NCBI GenBank assembly: GCA_963702765.1
Contig: CAVPEB010000069.1
Coordinates: forward strand, 1-51,235
Direction: 5' to 3'
Source of the DNA: DATMNR01 sp963702765
GTDB lineage: Bacteria; Chloroflexota; Ktedonobacteria; Ktedonobacterales; Ktedonobacteraceae
DNA: 51,235 nt
The notes beneath the pieces were generated by a model. It was given only the letters and a program-made list of their open reading frames with translations. It was not told the origin of the DNA and searched no databases. Each line of letters opens with the position of its first letter. Within the stretch, counting starts at the first letter, position 1. Made by a program: the position numbers and the translations under genes. Positions 34,332 to 43,250 of this stretch are shown piece by piece.

Positions 34332-35789
34332 TTAGACACGATAGCGATTGCGCACAAGGAAATAGAACTGAATAGCTGCAAGTATGCCTATAACGAAGAA
34401 CACTACAATAGCATGAGCACCACCGGTAATTCCAGCATTGAAACCAGTACCGGGAGTGGATGGAATATTTGGCTCTGTCTCTCTGAAACCCGGGATTGAG
34501 AAAAAACCAAAGCTGGCAATGTAGATAAACAGACAGGTACCTACAACAAGCCATTGACCAACACAACCTAGATTTCGTTCACCGACAACAGCGAATTCGC
34601 GACGAGCAACGCTCGTCCAGATTACTGCAAGCACCAGCATGCCACCTGTTAGAAGTTCAGCAATAAAAAGTTCATCAGGATGCATATGTACCAGCAGTGT
34701 TGCCATAGCAAGTACCGCTGTTGTTGTGAGGCAGCTAACAACAACGAGATTACGCCTGCTTTTCCATACAGCGATGCCAGCCATCATCAACACAAAGAAG
34801 CCCGTTGTAACAGCGGCATTAATAATATACCCTGCCTGCTGCGAGAATGAACAGGATTGAGGAACAGCAGAGGTCTTACCACAGATAGTCAGATATGATC
34901 CAAGACCTACAAATGTCCAGGTATGAATCCAGGCAATCGCAGGATAGACAAGGAACCATGCCAACAGGAAAATCACGCCTAGCTGTGCCAAATTAATACC
35001 AACAACATAGAGACCAGACATAGTGCGTTTTCGAACAGGCCTCAGCAGGTAGTGGAACCGAAGGGCAAATGCGCCCAACGTACAAAATATAGCAATACCC
35101 AGCCAGACGTTATAAATTGTATTCACGACGGCAAGACTCAGGCCATGAGACGCGGCAAAACTTTGAGGACTTACCAGCATATAAAAGAGCATAAATACGA
35201 TCAGAAATGTGATACCAAAACTGATAAAAGCTCTGACAGCAGGTGTCGTGCCTGGATCGCTACGGTCAGGATTTCGCTGTTCTCGTAGAGCAAGGATACT
35301 GAAAAATACCATACTAACGCCCACACCCATAATTGCTAAACCTAGCATAATGAGATCAAATGAGAGTGGTGGGAACCAGAGCACATTTCCTCCGAGTAAA
35401 GGGTTCCAGTAGACGTTTTGTGCGGGAAAATATTGATTATTTGTATACGATGCCCAGAGCATAACAGCCAGGCCGACTAGTGCAATTGGGACACCTAATA
35501 CACTAAGAACAATTGGAGGAATGACAGGCTTCGGGTCAAAAAGCATGACGACTATCTGAATAACAATAAATCCCGCCAGACACACGACCGCCAGAGCAAG
35601 AATCCCTTGCTCGAATCCAACCAGAGATGAGGCAGTCATAGCTAAATTAATATAGCCCGGGATTTGACCAATCAAAAGAGCCGCAAGAAAAAAGAAGCCA
35701 GCGGCGAAGATCATCGAGCGCGCCCACGAAATGCGCTCGGCTTGCGCGGGCACATTGCTACCATTTGCCCGTTGTTGTGCTTGTTGCAT
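34332..35789 (-). CDS. Large multispan membrane protein of the bc-type operon
   Basis: The 485-residue product has about 12 hydrophobic segments and no recognised cofactor motif. It is the last gene of the five-gene cytochrome operon and ends RNRYRV. Segments include MIFAAGFFFLAALLIGQIPG, a long loop containing NVYWNPLLGG before a helix, HTWTFVGLGSYLTICG and a final helix IVVFFVIGILAAIQFYFLV. The pattern suggests a membrane anchor or proton/electron-transfer partner of the bc complex, but this is inference. ATG 35789 was preferred to TTG 35798 because AAAGGGA lies nine bases before it. Confidence 0.75.
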   Translation of the reverse strand: MQQAQQRANGSNVPAQAERISWARSMIFAAGFFFLAALLIGQIPGYINLAMTASSLVGFEQGILALAVVCLAGFIVIQIVVMLFDPKPVIPPIVLSVLGVPIALVGLAVMLWASYTNNQYFPAQNVYWNPLLGGNVLWFPPLSFDLIMLGLAIMGVGVSMVFFSILALREQRNPDRSDPGTTPAVRAFISFGITFLIVFMLFYMLVSPQSFAASHGLSLAVVNTIYNVWLGIAIFCTLGAFALRFHYLLRPVRKRTMSGLYVVGINLAQLGVIFLLAWFLVYPAIAWIHTWTFVGLGSYLTICGKTSAVPQSCSFSQQAGYIINAAVTTGFFVLMMAGIAVWKSRRNLVVVSCLTTTAVLAMATLLVHMHPDELFIAELLTGGMLVLAVIWTSVARREFAVVGERNLGCVGQWLVVGTCLFIYIASFGFFSIPGFRETEPNIPSTPGTGFNAGITGGAHAIVVFFVIGILAAIQFYFLVRNRYRV

Positions 35790-35907
35790 GGATCGCAATC
35801 CCTTTCACCATATCGCGAATGCTTTTGTGCGACATGCATTAGAACAAATATCAAAGATATTGAGAGTATTGCGACTCTTTTTTAAGACGCAATACCAGAA
35901 AAACCGA

Positions 35908-36903
35908 TTACGGAACAATTGTCAATTCAGCCACCATAGCAGGATGAATCTGACAATAGTAGAGAACGACATGGTTTTTATTAAAATTGTAGGCAGCTGG
36001 CGTTACCGTATAGGTGAAATGCTCACCTGGCAGGATTAACTTGTTGACGCCAGAGTCAAATATCTGCGGTGCAGGTGTTTCAGAACTTGGATTCTCGCCC
36101 ATCATGGCAGTCACAGTATGTGGTGTTGTACTTTTATTGACCCAGGTGATGGTTGTGCCGACCTTGACCTTGATATTCGTGGGTGCAAAGCAGGCGGGAC
36201 TACACGTAGCACCAGCAGGTGGCACTTGGATGTTGATAATAACCGAATTTGTATTGGTCGCATCAACGGGCGTACCAAATTGACCAACACCGGCGGCCGC
36301 AGTTGCCTGCGCTACAGCAGTTTGATAAGCTGTGGGATTAGATGCCTGTATCAGAGTGGGAACCTGATTAAAACCATTAGAGGCTGGACCAGTTGGAAAT
36401 CCATTTTTAGCCAAGTAATCTGGATCGGACGAACGAATAAGAGCAAATAAATATTGAATATCGATCTGAGTGAGCGGGCCACCATAGTCCTCAAGCCATG
36501 CAGGCATGAGTAGCTGAGAAGGATCAGCAGTATTGGGGACACCACCACTGATAATACGTATGATATCGGCATCGGTAAGCTTGTTGACGGCGGGATTCCC
36601 GTTTAGTTTAGGTCCAGTCAAGCCTTCTCCATTAATGCCGTGGCACTGGAAACAATATTGGGCAAAAAGTGCCGCACCACGACTGACATCAGTCGTATGC
36701 TGCCGAAGTAGCGACAGTTCCTGTGCATTGGATTCCGTAATCCAGAATATCGGGATCATCAAGGAAACGATAGCAAGCATGAGCAAGGCGCCAAACCCGG
36801 TTTTCTCAACCGAGTTGGTACGAGAATAAAATATATAGAGTAAAGCGCCTACGACAATCAGCGCAACTATGATACCTATTGCAGCCTGTACAGGATCTGT
36901 CAT
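35908..36903 (-). CDS. Cytochrome c fused to a blue-copper (cupredoxin) domain
   Basis: The 331-residue protein has two N-terminal membrane helices (residues 7-26 and 37-55), then a class I cytochrome c with C84-x-x-C87-H88 (CFQCHGINGEGLTGPKLNGN) and methionine ligand M133 (LLMPAW). After a linker comes a plastocyanin-like domain with type 1 copper ligands H262 (TPHTVTAMM), C317, H320 and M323 (YYCQIHPAMV). So one protein carries a heme and a copper centre outside the membrane and could pass electrons from the bc complex to a terminal oxidase. It follows the Rieske gene by 53 bases. Confidence 0.92.
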   Translation of the reverse strand: MTDPVQAAIGIIVALIVVGALLYIFYSRTNSVEKTGFGALLMLAIVSLMIPIFWITESNAQELSLLRQHTTDVSRGAALFAQYCFQCHGINGEGLTGPKLNGNPAVNKLTDADIIRIISGGVPNTADPSQLLMPAWLEDYGGPLTQIDIQYLFALIRSSDPDYLAKNGFPTGPASNGFNQVPTLIQASNPTAYQTAVAQATAAAGVGQFGTPVDATNTNSVIINIQVPPAGATCSPACFAPTNIKVKVGTTITWVNKSTTPHTVTAMMGENPSSETPAPQIFDSGVNKLILPGEHFTYTVTPAAYNFNKNHVVLYYCQIHPAMVAELTIVP

Positions 36904-36956
36904 AACTACACTTCCTTACTACAATTTTCTCAAAAAGGCCGGGTATTTATTATGCT

Positions 36957-37640
36957 CTACACACAAACCTCGGGTGGTGGCGCGATTAGGCGGGTAGAAG
37001 CATCAGGATGAGGCACTGTATTATTGATGGTACCTGTGCTTACTATCACATCTGTTCCACTGAAAGACATAGCAAAGCGGTCCGCACTCCTGGGAGCAGG
37101 CCCATCGAGGTACTCGCCATCAACGTTATAGTGCGAACCGTGACAGGGGCACTTGAAGCTAGCACAGTCGGCGCGGAACGCATATGTACAACCAAGATGG
37201 ACACAACGTTGGTAGAGAGCAACCCAATGAGAGCCATCTGCCCCCTTCACAAAGCTTTCCGAACTCAACTGATCTGTAAGATCATTGCCACTTAATAAAA
37301 ATTGCGTTCCAGGCGCTAGATGCACAAGGTAGGTTTTTGCATCCTGAACATAGAACACACCAGCCTGGCCCAATGTAAAATTTTTAGGCAAAGCCCCAGG
37401 AAAATCCGTTATTTTACCAACCGTCAGATCGGCTCCGAACTGGCCAGCAAGGTTTGGATACATAAAATACAACGAACCTGCCACGCTGGCTGTTGCAGAC
37501 AATCCAAACACCGCCAGCATAGATCTACGAAGAAAACGCCTCCGCGATAGGCGCTGTTTTGCTATCTCAGATGCTTCAGCACCACCACCATGCAAGACTT
37601 CGTACTGCTGCGGTGTTATGGGAGGAGTATTGATACTCAT
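36957..37640 (-). CDS. Rieske iron-sulfur protein of the bc complex
   Basis: The 227-residue product has a twin-arginine-type signal (LSRRRFLRRSMLAVFGLSAT, residues 32-51) that doubles as a membrane anchor, and the Rieske fold with box I CVHLGC (C146, H148, C151) and box II CPCHGS (C164, C166, H167); the disulfide pair C151/C166 is present. It carries electrons from quinol to the cytochrome c side. It is in the middle of the operon, 27 bases after the subunit IV-like gene. Confidence 0.95.
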   Translation of the reverse strand: MSINTPPITPQQYEVLHGGGAEASEIAKQRLSRRRFLRRSMLAVFGLSATASVAGSLYFMYPNLAGQFGADLTVGKITDFPGALPKNFTLGQAGVFYVQDAKTYLVHLAPGTQFLLSGNDLTDQLSSESFVKGADGSHWVALYQRCVHLGCTYAFRADCASFKCPCHGSHYNVDGEYLDGPAPRSADRFAMSFSGTDVIVSTGTINNTVPHPDASTRLIAPPPEVCV

Positions 37641-37667
37641 ATATGTTCTCTCTGCCTATTCTTGAGA

Positions 37668-38210
37668 TTACAAGTCAAAGTACATTGCCTGCCATGGCCA
37701 GACCCACGTCCAGCCGGGGCCACGGAAAAAGCTCCCCGCGAGCGTGATGAATGCCCAAAATACGGCAAACATAGTGAAAGTCACAATTGCTAACTTTCGA
37801 TCGTTATAAGCACGACTAGGGTTGCGATCAACAAAAGGCAAAACGGCCAAACCGGCGAGTACTAAACCTGGTATCATAATCCCAGCTGTGGTGGGCGGGA
37901 AATAGTGCAGCAACTCCTGTAACCCAAGAAAGTACCAGGGCGCTTTGGCCGGATTAGGTGTCACATTCGGATTTGCAGGATCACGCAACGGGGCGTCGAT
38001 GGTAATCGAGAGCAAAGTAACCATTACCATGACAGCAGTCGCGGCAAAAAACTCGCGCACAAGCAAATGAGGCCAGACAAACACGGAATCTTCAAGCGGT
38101 TTTTCAACACGAGTGATTGCTTCCTGTTTCACTACAGCCAGCGTACGATAGCGTCGTTGTGTAGCAGAAGCTTGTGTTTGTACTTTTGGCTCTTTCTGTT
38201 CAATTGACAT
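37668..38210 (-). CDS. Cytochrome b6-f subunit IV-like (C-terminal half of cytochrome b)
   Basis: The 180-residue product has about three membrane helices and the C-terminal cytochrome b features: VWPHLLVREFFAATAVMVMV, the quinol-site sequence NPAKAPWYFLGLQELLHYFP (in place of PEWY) and a final helix FWAFITLAGSFFRGPGWTWVW. ATG 38210 was chosen over the longer frame because AGAGGAT lies eight bases before it. Together with the gene at 38289 it forms a split cytochrome b, as in b6-f-type complexes. Confidence 0.92.
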   Translation of the reverse strand: MSIEQKEPKVQTQASATQRRYRTLAVVKQEAITRVEKPLEDSVFVWPHLLVREFFAATAVMVMVTLLSITIDAPLRDPANPNVTPNPAKAPWYFLGLQELLHYFPPTTAGIMIPGLVLAGLAVLPFVDRNPSRAYNDRKLAIVTFTMFAVFWAFITLAGSFFRGPGWTWVWPWQAMYFDL

Positions 38211-38288
38211 GATTGTGTATCCTCTCACTTAAGAGAATGAGCAACGTGCAATCGACTGACCTATACACGGAGCAATTACTCATAACCA

Positions 38289-39098
38289 CTATTGTTGTGC
38301 AGAACCAGCAGCTACACGCTCTGCTCGCGCTTCCAATTCTCTACGAGAAGGCGGAGGAGGCCCTGCTGCGCCGCCATCCTTACGAATGCGCCAGAAATGA
38401 ACGGCCATTAGCAATGCTGCAATCAGAGGCAAAAAGATCACATGGCCAACATAGAAACGAACAAGCGTACTTTGAGTTACTGCTGAACCGGCAACGAGCA
38501 CTTTGTACACGGGATCGCCAAGAATGGGGGTATATGGTGCCAGGTTTGTACCCACAGTAATAGCCCAGATAGCAATCTGATCCCATGGAAGAAGATAGCC
38601 AGTAAAACTTAAGAATAGCGTGACTAAGAAGAGCAAAACGCCAATCACCCAGTTAAACTCTCTTGGTGGCTTATATGCGCCATGATAGAAGACACGAATC
38701 ATGTGCAGTGTCACCGAAACCACCATCAAGTGTGCTGCCCAGCGGTGCATATTACGCGTCAGATGCCCAAAAGAGACAGCGGTGCTTAGCTGGTTGATGT
38801 TCTGATATGCCTGATTCGTATCAGGCACGTAATAAAACATCAGAAATACGCCTGTAATGGTCAGCAAAAGAAATAAGAAAAAAGAGATGCCACCCATACA
38901 CCAGGTATAGGTAATCTTCATTGCCTGACGGCTGACTTTAACCGGGTGCAGGTGTAGAAATACGTTACCCATCATAACCAGACTTTGGTTCAGTGGGGTG
39001 TCAGGATAACCATGGCGAAAAATGGAGCGCCAAACTTGACTCTCGACCAATTTTTGTGTCAAGGTGTCGAGCAAACTTTTTTTAGGAAGAGAACTCAC
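38289..39098 (-). CDS. Cytochrome b6-like protein (N-terminal half of cytochrome b)
   Basis: The 269-residue product has four membrane helices and both pairs of heme histidines: HRWAAHLMVVSVTLHMIRVF with HGAYKPPREFNWVIG, and YVGHVIFLPLIAALLMAVHF. The motif FTGYLLPWDQIAIWA is typical of the quinol site region. The start is GTG 39098 with GAGGAGG before it. The C-terminal tail (residues 245-269) is basic and alanine/glutamate-rich. It is first in the operon, followed 78 bases later by the subunit IV-like gene. Confidence 0.94.
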   Translation of the reverse strand: MSSLPKKSLLDTLTQKLVESQVWRSIFRHGYPDTPLNQSLVMMGNVFLHLHPVKVSRQAMKITYTWCMGGISFFLFLLLTITGVFLMFYYVPDTNQAYQNINQLSTAVSFGHLTRNMHRWAAHLMVVSVTLHMIRVFYHGAYKPPREFNWVIGVLLFLVTLFLSFTGYLLPWDQIAIWAITVGTNLAPYTPILGDPVYKVLVAGSAVTQSTLVRFYVGHVIFLPLIAALLMAVHFWRIRKDGGAAGPPPPSRRELEARAERVAAGSAQQ

Positions 39099-39302
39099 AG
39101 TGCCTCCTCAAAAGATTATTGCGGGTTTTCTTGTCAAGACTGATAAGCAAATAGTCTCTATTGTGTGTGGCAAATTATAACATAAACTCTACACAATGAA
39201 TACCCTGCTTTGATTGTAACGCATCTTAAGGAAATTGAGAAGAGTCACGCCCAAGATGTTTCTGAATTTAAAGCAAGATTACCTTGATCTAAGAGGTGAT
39301 AC

Positions 39303-39349
39303 ATCAGGTGAGTACCTGATATTTTTAGAACAGTCACCTGATTTCAGGT
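39303..39349. promoter_or_regulatory. Two CAGGT palindromes in the shared control region
   Basis: ATCAGGT-gagt-ACCTGAT (39303-39320) and ACCTGA-tt-TCAGGT (39336-39349) give four half-sites of one motif within 47 bases. They lie between the cytochrome operon (minus) and the two-component system (plus). This is the layout of an operator, but the regulator is unknown. The remainder of 39099-39437 holds no gene. Confidence 0.6.
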
Positions 39350-39437
39350 ATTGAGTGGGCTTGCCCATGCTCGGAATATTCAATACAATACAAGTAAAGT
39401 AAAGTAAAAAATCTCACATCTATAAAGGTTGTTCATT

Positions 39438-40529
39438 ATGGACCAAACCAGCAGGAGCACAAACAAGCACAGCTATAACCGCCTAATTAAAACACTGCTT
39501 GGTATCCCCATTTTTTACAAAGTGCTGATTGCTAATAGCCTGATTATTTTTGTTGGCGCTACTGGCGGAACATGGCTTGCAACACATCTAAACGCAAGCC
39601 CGTATGCAACACCAATGTCTTTGATAATTTTCGTTGCCACTGGCTGGTTAGTGAGTGTGGCGCTCAATTTCGTCGTGTTGCAGATCGCCTTTCGGCCTTT
39701 GACAGAGTTAGGTAAGGTAATGAAACGAGTTCGTGCCGGAGAGAGATCATTACGTGCGCCGCTAACAGGTGTTGACCCACAGGCAGACCAGCTTGCTGAA
39801 GCCTTTAACATGGTGCTTGAAGCGTTGGATGAAGCTTCACGACTTCGGGCCAGTCAAATCATCCAAGCGCAGGAACAAGAACGCCAGCGCATTGCTCGCG
39901 AGTTGCACGATGAAACCAGCCAGGTACTGACTTCACTACTCATCAGTCTGACGTTGCTTGAAAAATCAGTAGAGACACGAGAAGCACGCGAACGCATCGC
40001 AGATACGCGCGCTCTTGCTCACTCAACATTACGAGCTATTCGTAATTTAAGTATTGACCTTAGACCAAGTGCACTAGACGATCTGGGATTGCTCCCAGCA
40101 CTTCGCTGGTACGTAAAGGAATATCAAAAAAAATGTTCAATTGATGTCGAATTTCAAGCCACAGGTTTCAAAGAGAGGCTGCCAGCGGAGATGGAAACGG
40201 CTCTTTATAGAATTGTGCAGGAATGTTTAACCAATACGGCAAAGCACGCAAACGCAAACAGAGTCACTATTACCCTAAATGAAGAGAGCGAAAGGGTCTA
40301 TGGCAGGATCACGGATGATGGCACAGGTTTCGATTATGAGGCATTGCTCAAAACACCAGGGCAAGAACGCGGATTGGGGCTAGCTGGCATGAATGAGCGT
40401 GCTGTTTTGCTGGATGGAACCCTTAACATTCATTCCATTTCTGGAAGAGGAACAATTATCGAGGTCAGTATACCACTGCCTTCTGTGAGAACGCCGGCAT
40501 CTGAAAAAATAAATGAGTTGGCAGTATGA
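39438..40529 (+). CDS. Sensor histidine kinase (NarL-type partner)
   Basis: The 363-residue protein has two membrane helices (about 27-50 and 61-85) with almost no external loop, a HAMP domain (RPLTELGKVMKRVRAGERSL), a HisKA_3 dimerisation domain with phospho-acceptor H157 (QERQRIARELHDETSQVL), and an ATPase domain (NTAKHANA, DDGTGFD, GLGLAGMNERAVLLDG). The lack of an external sensor suggests it senses the membrane, redox state or an internal signal. ATG 39438 follows AAAGG. It is followed 52 bases later by its response regulator and is divergent from the cytochrome operon. Confidence 0.93.
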   Translation: MDQTSRSTNKHSYNRLIKTLLGIPIFYKVLIANSLIIFVGATGGTWLATHLNASPYATPMSLIIFVATGWLVSVALNFVVLQIAFRPLTELGKVMKRVRAGERSLRAPLTGVDPQADQLAEAFNMVLEALDEASRLRASQIIQAQEQERQRIARELHDETSQVLTSLLISLTLLEKSVETREARERIADTRALAHSTLRAIRNLSIDLRPSALDDLGLLPALRWYVKEYQKKCSIDVEFQATGFKERLPAEMETALYRIVQECLTNTAKHANANRVTITLNEESERVYGRITDDGTGFDYEALLKTPGQERGLGLAGMNERAVLLDGTLNIHSISGRGTIIEVSIPLPSVRTPASEKINELAV

Positions 40530-40581
40530 AATTCAAGTGGATACCCACAAGGGATATACCATTCTATGTCAGGAATATTTG

Positions 40582-41232
40582 ATGAAAATACGCATTTTAT
40601 TAGTAGATGACCATACAATTTTGCGTGCCGGGCTTAAAATGATGCTTAATGCCCAACCAGATATGGATGTAATTGGAGAAGCGCACGATGGGCGCCAGGC
40701 AATACAAGAGTCACAGCGACTGCATCCAGATATTGTCTTAATGGATATCACGATGCCAGATATGAATGGCATCGAATCGACAAGACAAATCAAAAAGGTG
40801 TTGCCTGATGTGAAGATTTTAATCTTGACGATGCATGAAAATGACGAATATGTTTTTCAAGCGCTGCGGGCAGGCGCCTCAGGCTATATACTCAAAGAGG
40901 CCGCAGATACAGAATTGATTTCTGCTCTGCACGTCGTGCATAATGGAAATTTCTACCTCTCTCCAAGCGCGCAATCGGTTATGGTGGGAGATTACTTGCA
41001 GCGCGTCAATGCGGGTGAAGAAAAGGACAGTTATAGCATCTTAACTGAAAGAGAGCGAGAAATTTTGAAGCTTGTAGCCGAAGGATATACCAATAACCAG
41101 ATAGCAGAACGCCTTGTGATCAGCCCCAAAACGGTAGACACACATCGCACCCATATCATGGATAAGCTCAATCTTCATAGCCGCGCCGAACTGGTAAAAT
41201 ATGCTATGCGGCGCGGCCTATTAGAGGATTGA
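40582..41232 (+). CDS. LuxR/NarL-family response regulator
   Basis: The 216-residue product has a receiver domain with D9/D10 and phospho-acceptor D55 (VLMDITMPDMNG), threonine and lysine at the usual places (LILTMHEN, GYILKEAA), and a C-terminal LuxR helix-turn-helix (LTEREREILKLVAEGYTNNQ, LVISPKTVDTHRTHIMDKL). ATG 40582 was chosen because the family begins there (MKIRILLVDDH) and AGGA lies eight bases before; the longer frame overlaps the kinase end. It forms a pair with the histidine kinase upstream and may bind the CAGGT sites, although this is not shown. Confidence 0.94.
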   Translation: MKIRILLVDDHTILRAGLKMMLNAQPDMDVIGEAHDGRQAIQESQRLHPDIVLMDITMPDMNGIESTRQIKKVLPDVKILILTMHENDEYVFQALRAGASGYILKEAADTELISALHVVHNGNFYLSPSAQSVMVGDYLQRVNAGEEKDSYSILTEREREILKLVAEGYTNNQIAERLVISPKTVDTHRTHIMDKLNLHSRAELVKYAMRRGLLED

Positions 41233-41286
41233 GCTTTCGTAGAGAGCTGATTTTAGAAGTAACTCAGCTAGCTATGCATTGTGCGT

Positions 41287-41634
41287 TTATAGCTCGTCAT
41301 CGTCATTATAGTCTAAGTCAGAATCGGTCTCTTCAGCGAAATATTCATCACTATAGAAACCGACATCTCTACCTACATACACACTTACCAGAAAATCATC
41401 GCGAGGCATATCAGCGGAGAGAACAAGATCTTCGTCGATTTGCTCAATGAGTTTTGTCAATTCAATTTCTTCAAGCTCGCGTTCCAAAATCAGAGTTCCG
41501 TGAACCGCAGTCGAAGTGAAATGGATATCAACAGTTCCAAGGCGATTGTTCGTCTGCATACCAACTCCCTGCATGATATAGTAGCTTTCGGAATATGGTG
41601 TGCGAAAATGCCGTTCAAATCGAATTTCGTCCAT
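41287..41634 (-). CDS. Hypothetical protein, 115 aa, acidic
   Basis: The product (MDEIRFERHFRTPYSESYYI...) is rich in acidic residues, most at the end (DSDLDYNDDDEL), and has no membrane segment. The middle part (VDIHFTSTAVHGTLILEREL, KLIEQIDEDLVLSADMPRDD) looks like an alternating strand-helix domain. No ribosome site is clear. It converges with the response regulator. No family was recognised. Confidence 0.6.
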   Translation of the reverse strand: MDEIRFERHFRTPYSESYYIMQGVGMQTNNRLGTVDIHFTSTAVHGTLILERELEEIELTKLIEQIDEDLVLSADMPRDDFLVSVYVGRDVGFYSDEYFAEETDSDLDYNDDDEL

Positions 41635-41770
41635 AGTGTTTGTATCTTTGCACAGCTCACCATCTAGTGTTGCTGCGCGCTCCTTTCAAATCGCACATTC
41701 TTTCAGTGAATAATGCCATTAAGACTGCGATATTATAGCATCCATACATGTATAAGTATAGAAGGTGTGC

Positions 41771-43192
41771 TTAAAATTGAAAAGATGAGCGCATTTTAGA
41801 AAACACCAGTTTCTCTTCGAGAGAATACGTGTTTGAGGGGGCAAGTTGTACAATTGAATAGTAATATTGACCATGCATAGTCACAAGCACCGTTGCGGTA
41901 TAACTCGCTCCACTTTCTTCAACATTTCCCTGGATCTGTTGCCATGATGCGCCAGCAAATGAAGCTTCTGGAAGCGTTTTCTGTCCTGTAATTCCCTGTG
42001 AACTCACAGTCTTACTCACAAATTGATCCGTATTCTGGTTACCAGCTACGACAACAGTGATGTTCACCTGATCAGTATGGTTATCGTCGTAAAAATTGAC
42101 GGTTCCATCCTGCTTATGCACGGCAACTGCCCAATTCGTAGGATACTGTAGTGATATGCCTAAAGCGTTATCAGTAAAACTTTGAGTTGTTCTGGTTATT
42201 GCAGGAACAGTAAAGGGTTGAGCGAGAATAACCCATGTGATTACCCCGCCAAGAAGTAAGATGACAAGGAGTCCAAACACAATGGCAAGACGTTTACGAC
42301 CGTTCTTTTTAGCTTTGGTCAGAGGTGGTACAGGCATTGATCCCGGGGGAGTTTGCCTGACGGGTTGAGATGGTGGCAATTGAGACTTGGGGGCAGCAAG
42401 CGGTACTGGTGTGACAGGTCGTTGCATTGCTGGAGCATTCATAATTTCAGGAGGAGTTTGCATTGCCTGTCTCTGCTGATATTGAACAGGCTTTTCTATG
42501 CCTTGCGAGATGTTACGTGGTTGTGCGACATAAGGTCGAGTCGCAATTTCCTCGATGTGGTCATGAGATAATGAACCATTCGCAATACCAAATCCTGGCT
42601 GACTCAGCGGCGCATTTTGGGGCATAGTTGCCATGTAAGGATTCGTCGGTAAATCTTCTGCACCATCCTCTTTGCCAACATCTACGCCTGGAAGGCTGGA
42701 TTGTACTTGAGATGGAACATTGACCCTGGGGGAACTTGCTACCAGGAGGGGGCTGGTCGGCAAACCATCAGCCACCTGTAGATCAGCTTGAACTTCGTCA
42801 TTTCCGCTTCCAGGAGACACGAGGCTTCTCGTTTCTTCCTCTTCCCAAACTGTGACATTGAGTTCACGTAGAGGCAGATTTGACCTGTTGCTTGTCAAAC
42901 TGTTTTCGAGTTGCTTCATCCATGCAGGAGGATCCTGGGATATTGACTTTTTTGCCGGGCGAGACGAAGGAACTGACTTTCCGCAGCCAGGACAATACCT
43001 TATACTATCTTTCGGCAGAACTTTTCCACAATGATCACACTGTTTCGCCACGAAGACCTCTCCTGTGTCTGGAGGTATATAGAAGTAACCCTTTTGTAGT
43101 TCACCTGATTCTTCATCCTGGACGCAGCTACACACTATGTTTTTGATAGTATTGCGTACCTGCTCGGGATGCTTAACCACCAGGAAGTTCAA
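41771..43192 (-). CDS. Zinc-ribbon membrane protein with extracytoplasmic PsbP-like domain
   Basis: The 473-residue protein has cysteine pairs forming a zinc ribbon (CDHCGKVLPKDSIRYCPGCG, about residues 52-71), a 200-residue proline/glutamine-rich linker, one membrane helix (AIVFGLLVILLLGGVITWVI, about 310-329) and a C-terminal domain (FTDNALGISLQYPTNWAVAV, WQQIQGNVEESGASYTATVL) resembling the PsbP/DUF1795 fold, facing outside. It may be a surface-exposed lipid- or ligand-binding protein. The start TTG 43192 has no good ribosome site, so the N-terminus is uncertain. Confidence 0.7.
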   Translation of the reverse strand: MNFLVVKHPEQVRNTIKNIVCSCVQDEESGELQKGYFYIPPDTGEVFVAKQCDHCGKVLPKDSIRYCPGCGKSVPSSRPAKKSISQDPPAWMKQLENSLTSNRSNLPLRELNVTVWEEEETRSLVSPGSGNDEVQADLQVADGLPTSPLLVASSPRVNVPSQVQSSLPGVDVGKEDGAEDLPTNPYMATMPQNAPLSQPGFGIANGSLSHDHIEEIATRPYVAQPRNISQGIEKPVQYQQRQAMQTPPEIMNAPAMQRPVTPVPLAAPKSQLPPSQPVRQTPPGSMPVPPLTKAKKNGRKRLAIVFGLLVILLLGGVITWVILAQPFTVPAITRTTQSFTDNALGISLQYPTNWAVAVHKQDGTVNFYDDNHTDQVNITVVVAGNQNTDQFVSKTVSSQGITGQKTLPEASFAGASWQQIQGNVEESGASYTATVLVTMHGQYYYSIVQLAPSNTYSLEEKLVFSKMRSSFQF

Positions 43193-43250
43193 TTAGTACG
43201 GTACTCTACTCGTAATATTCCGTCAAGTTGAATAGCCAATGAGTCAGACA

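Noticed and set aside
39099..39437. Small gene in the long control region
   Set aside because: No frame with a ribosome site and plausible product was found on either strand; the region fits control sequence.
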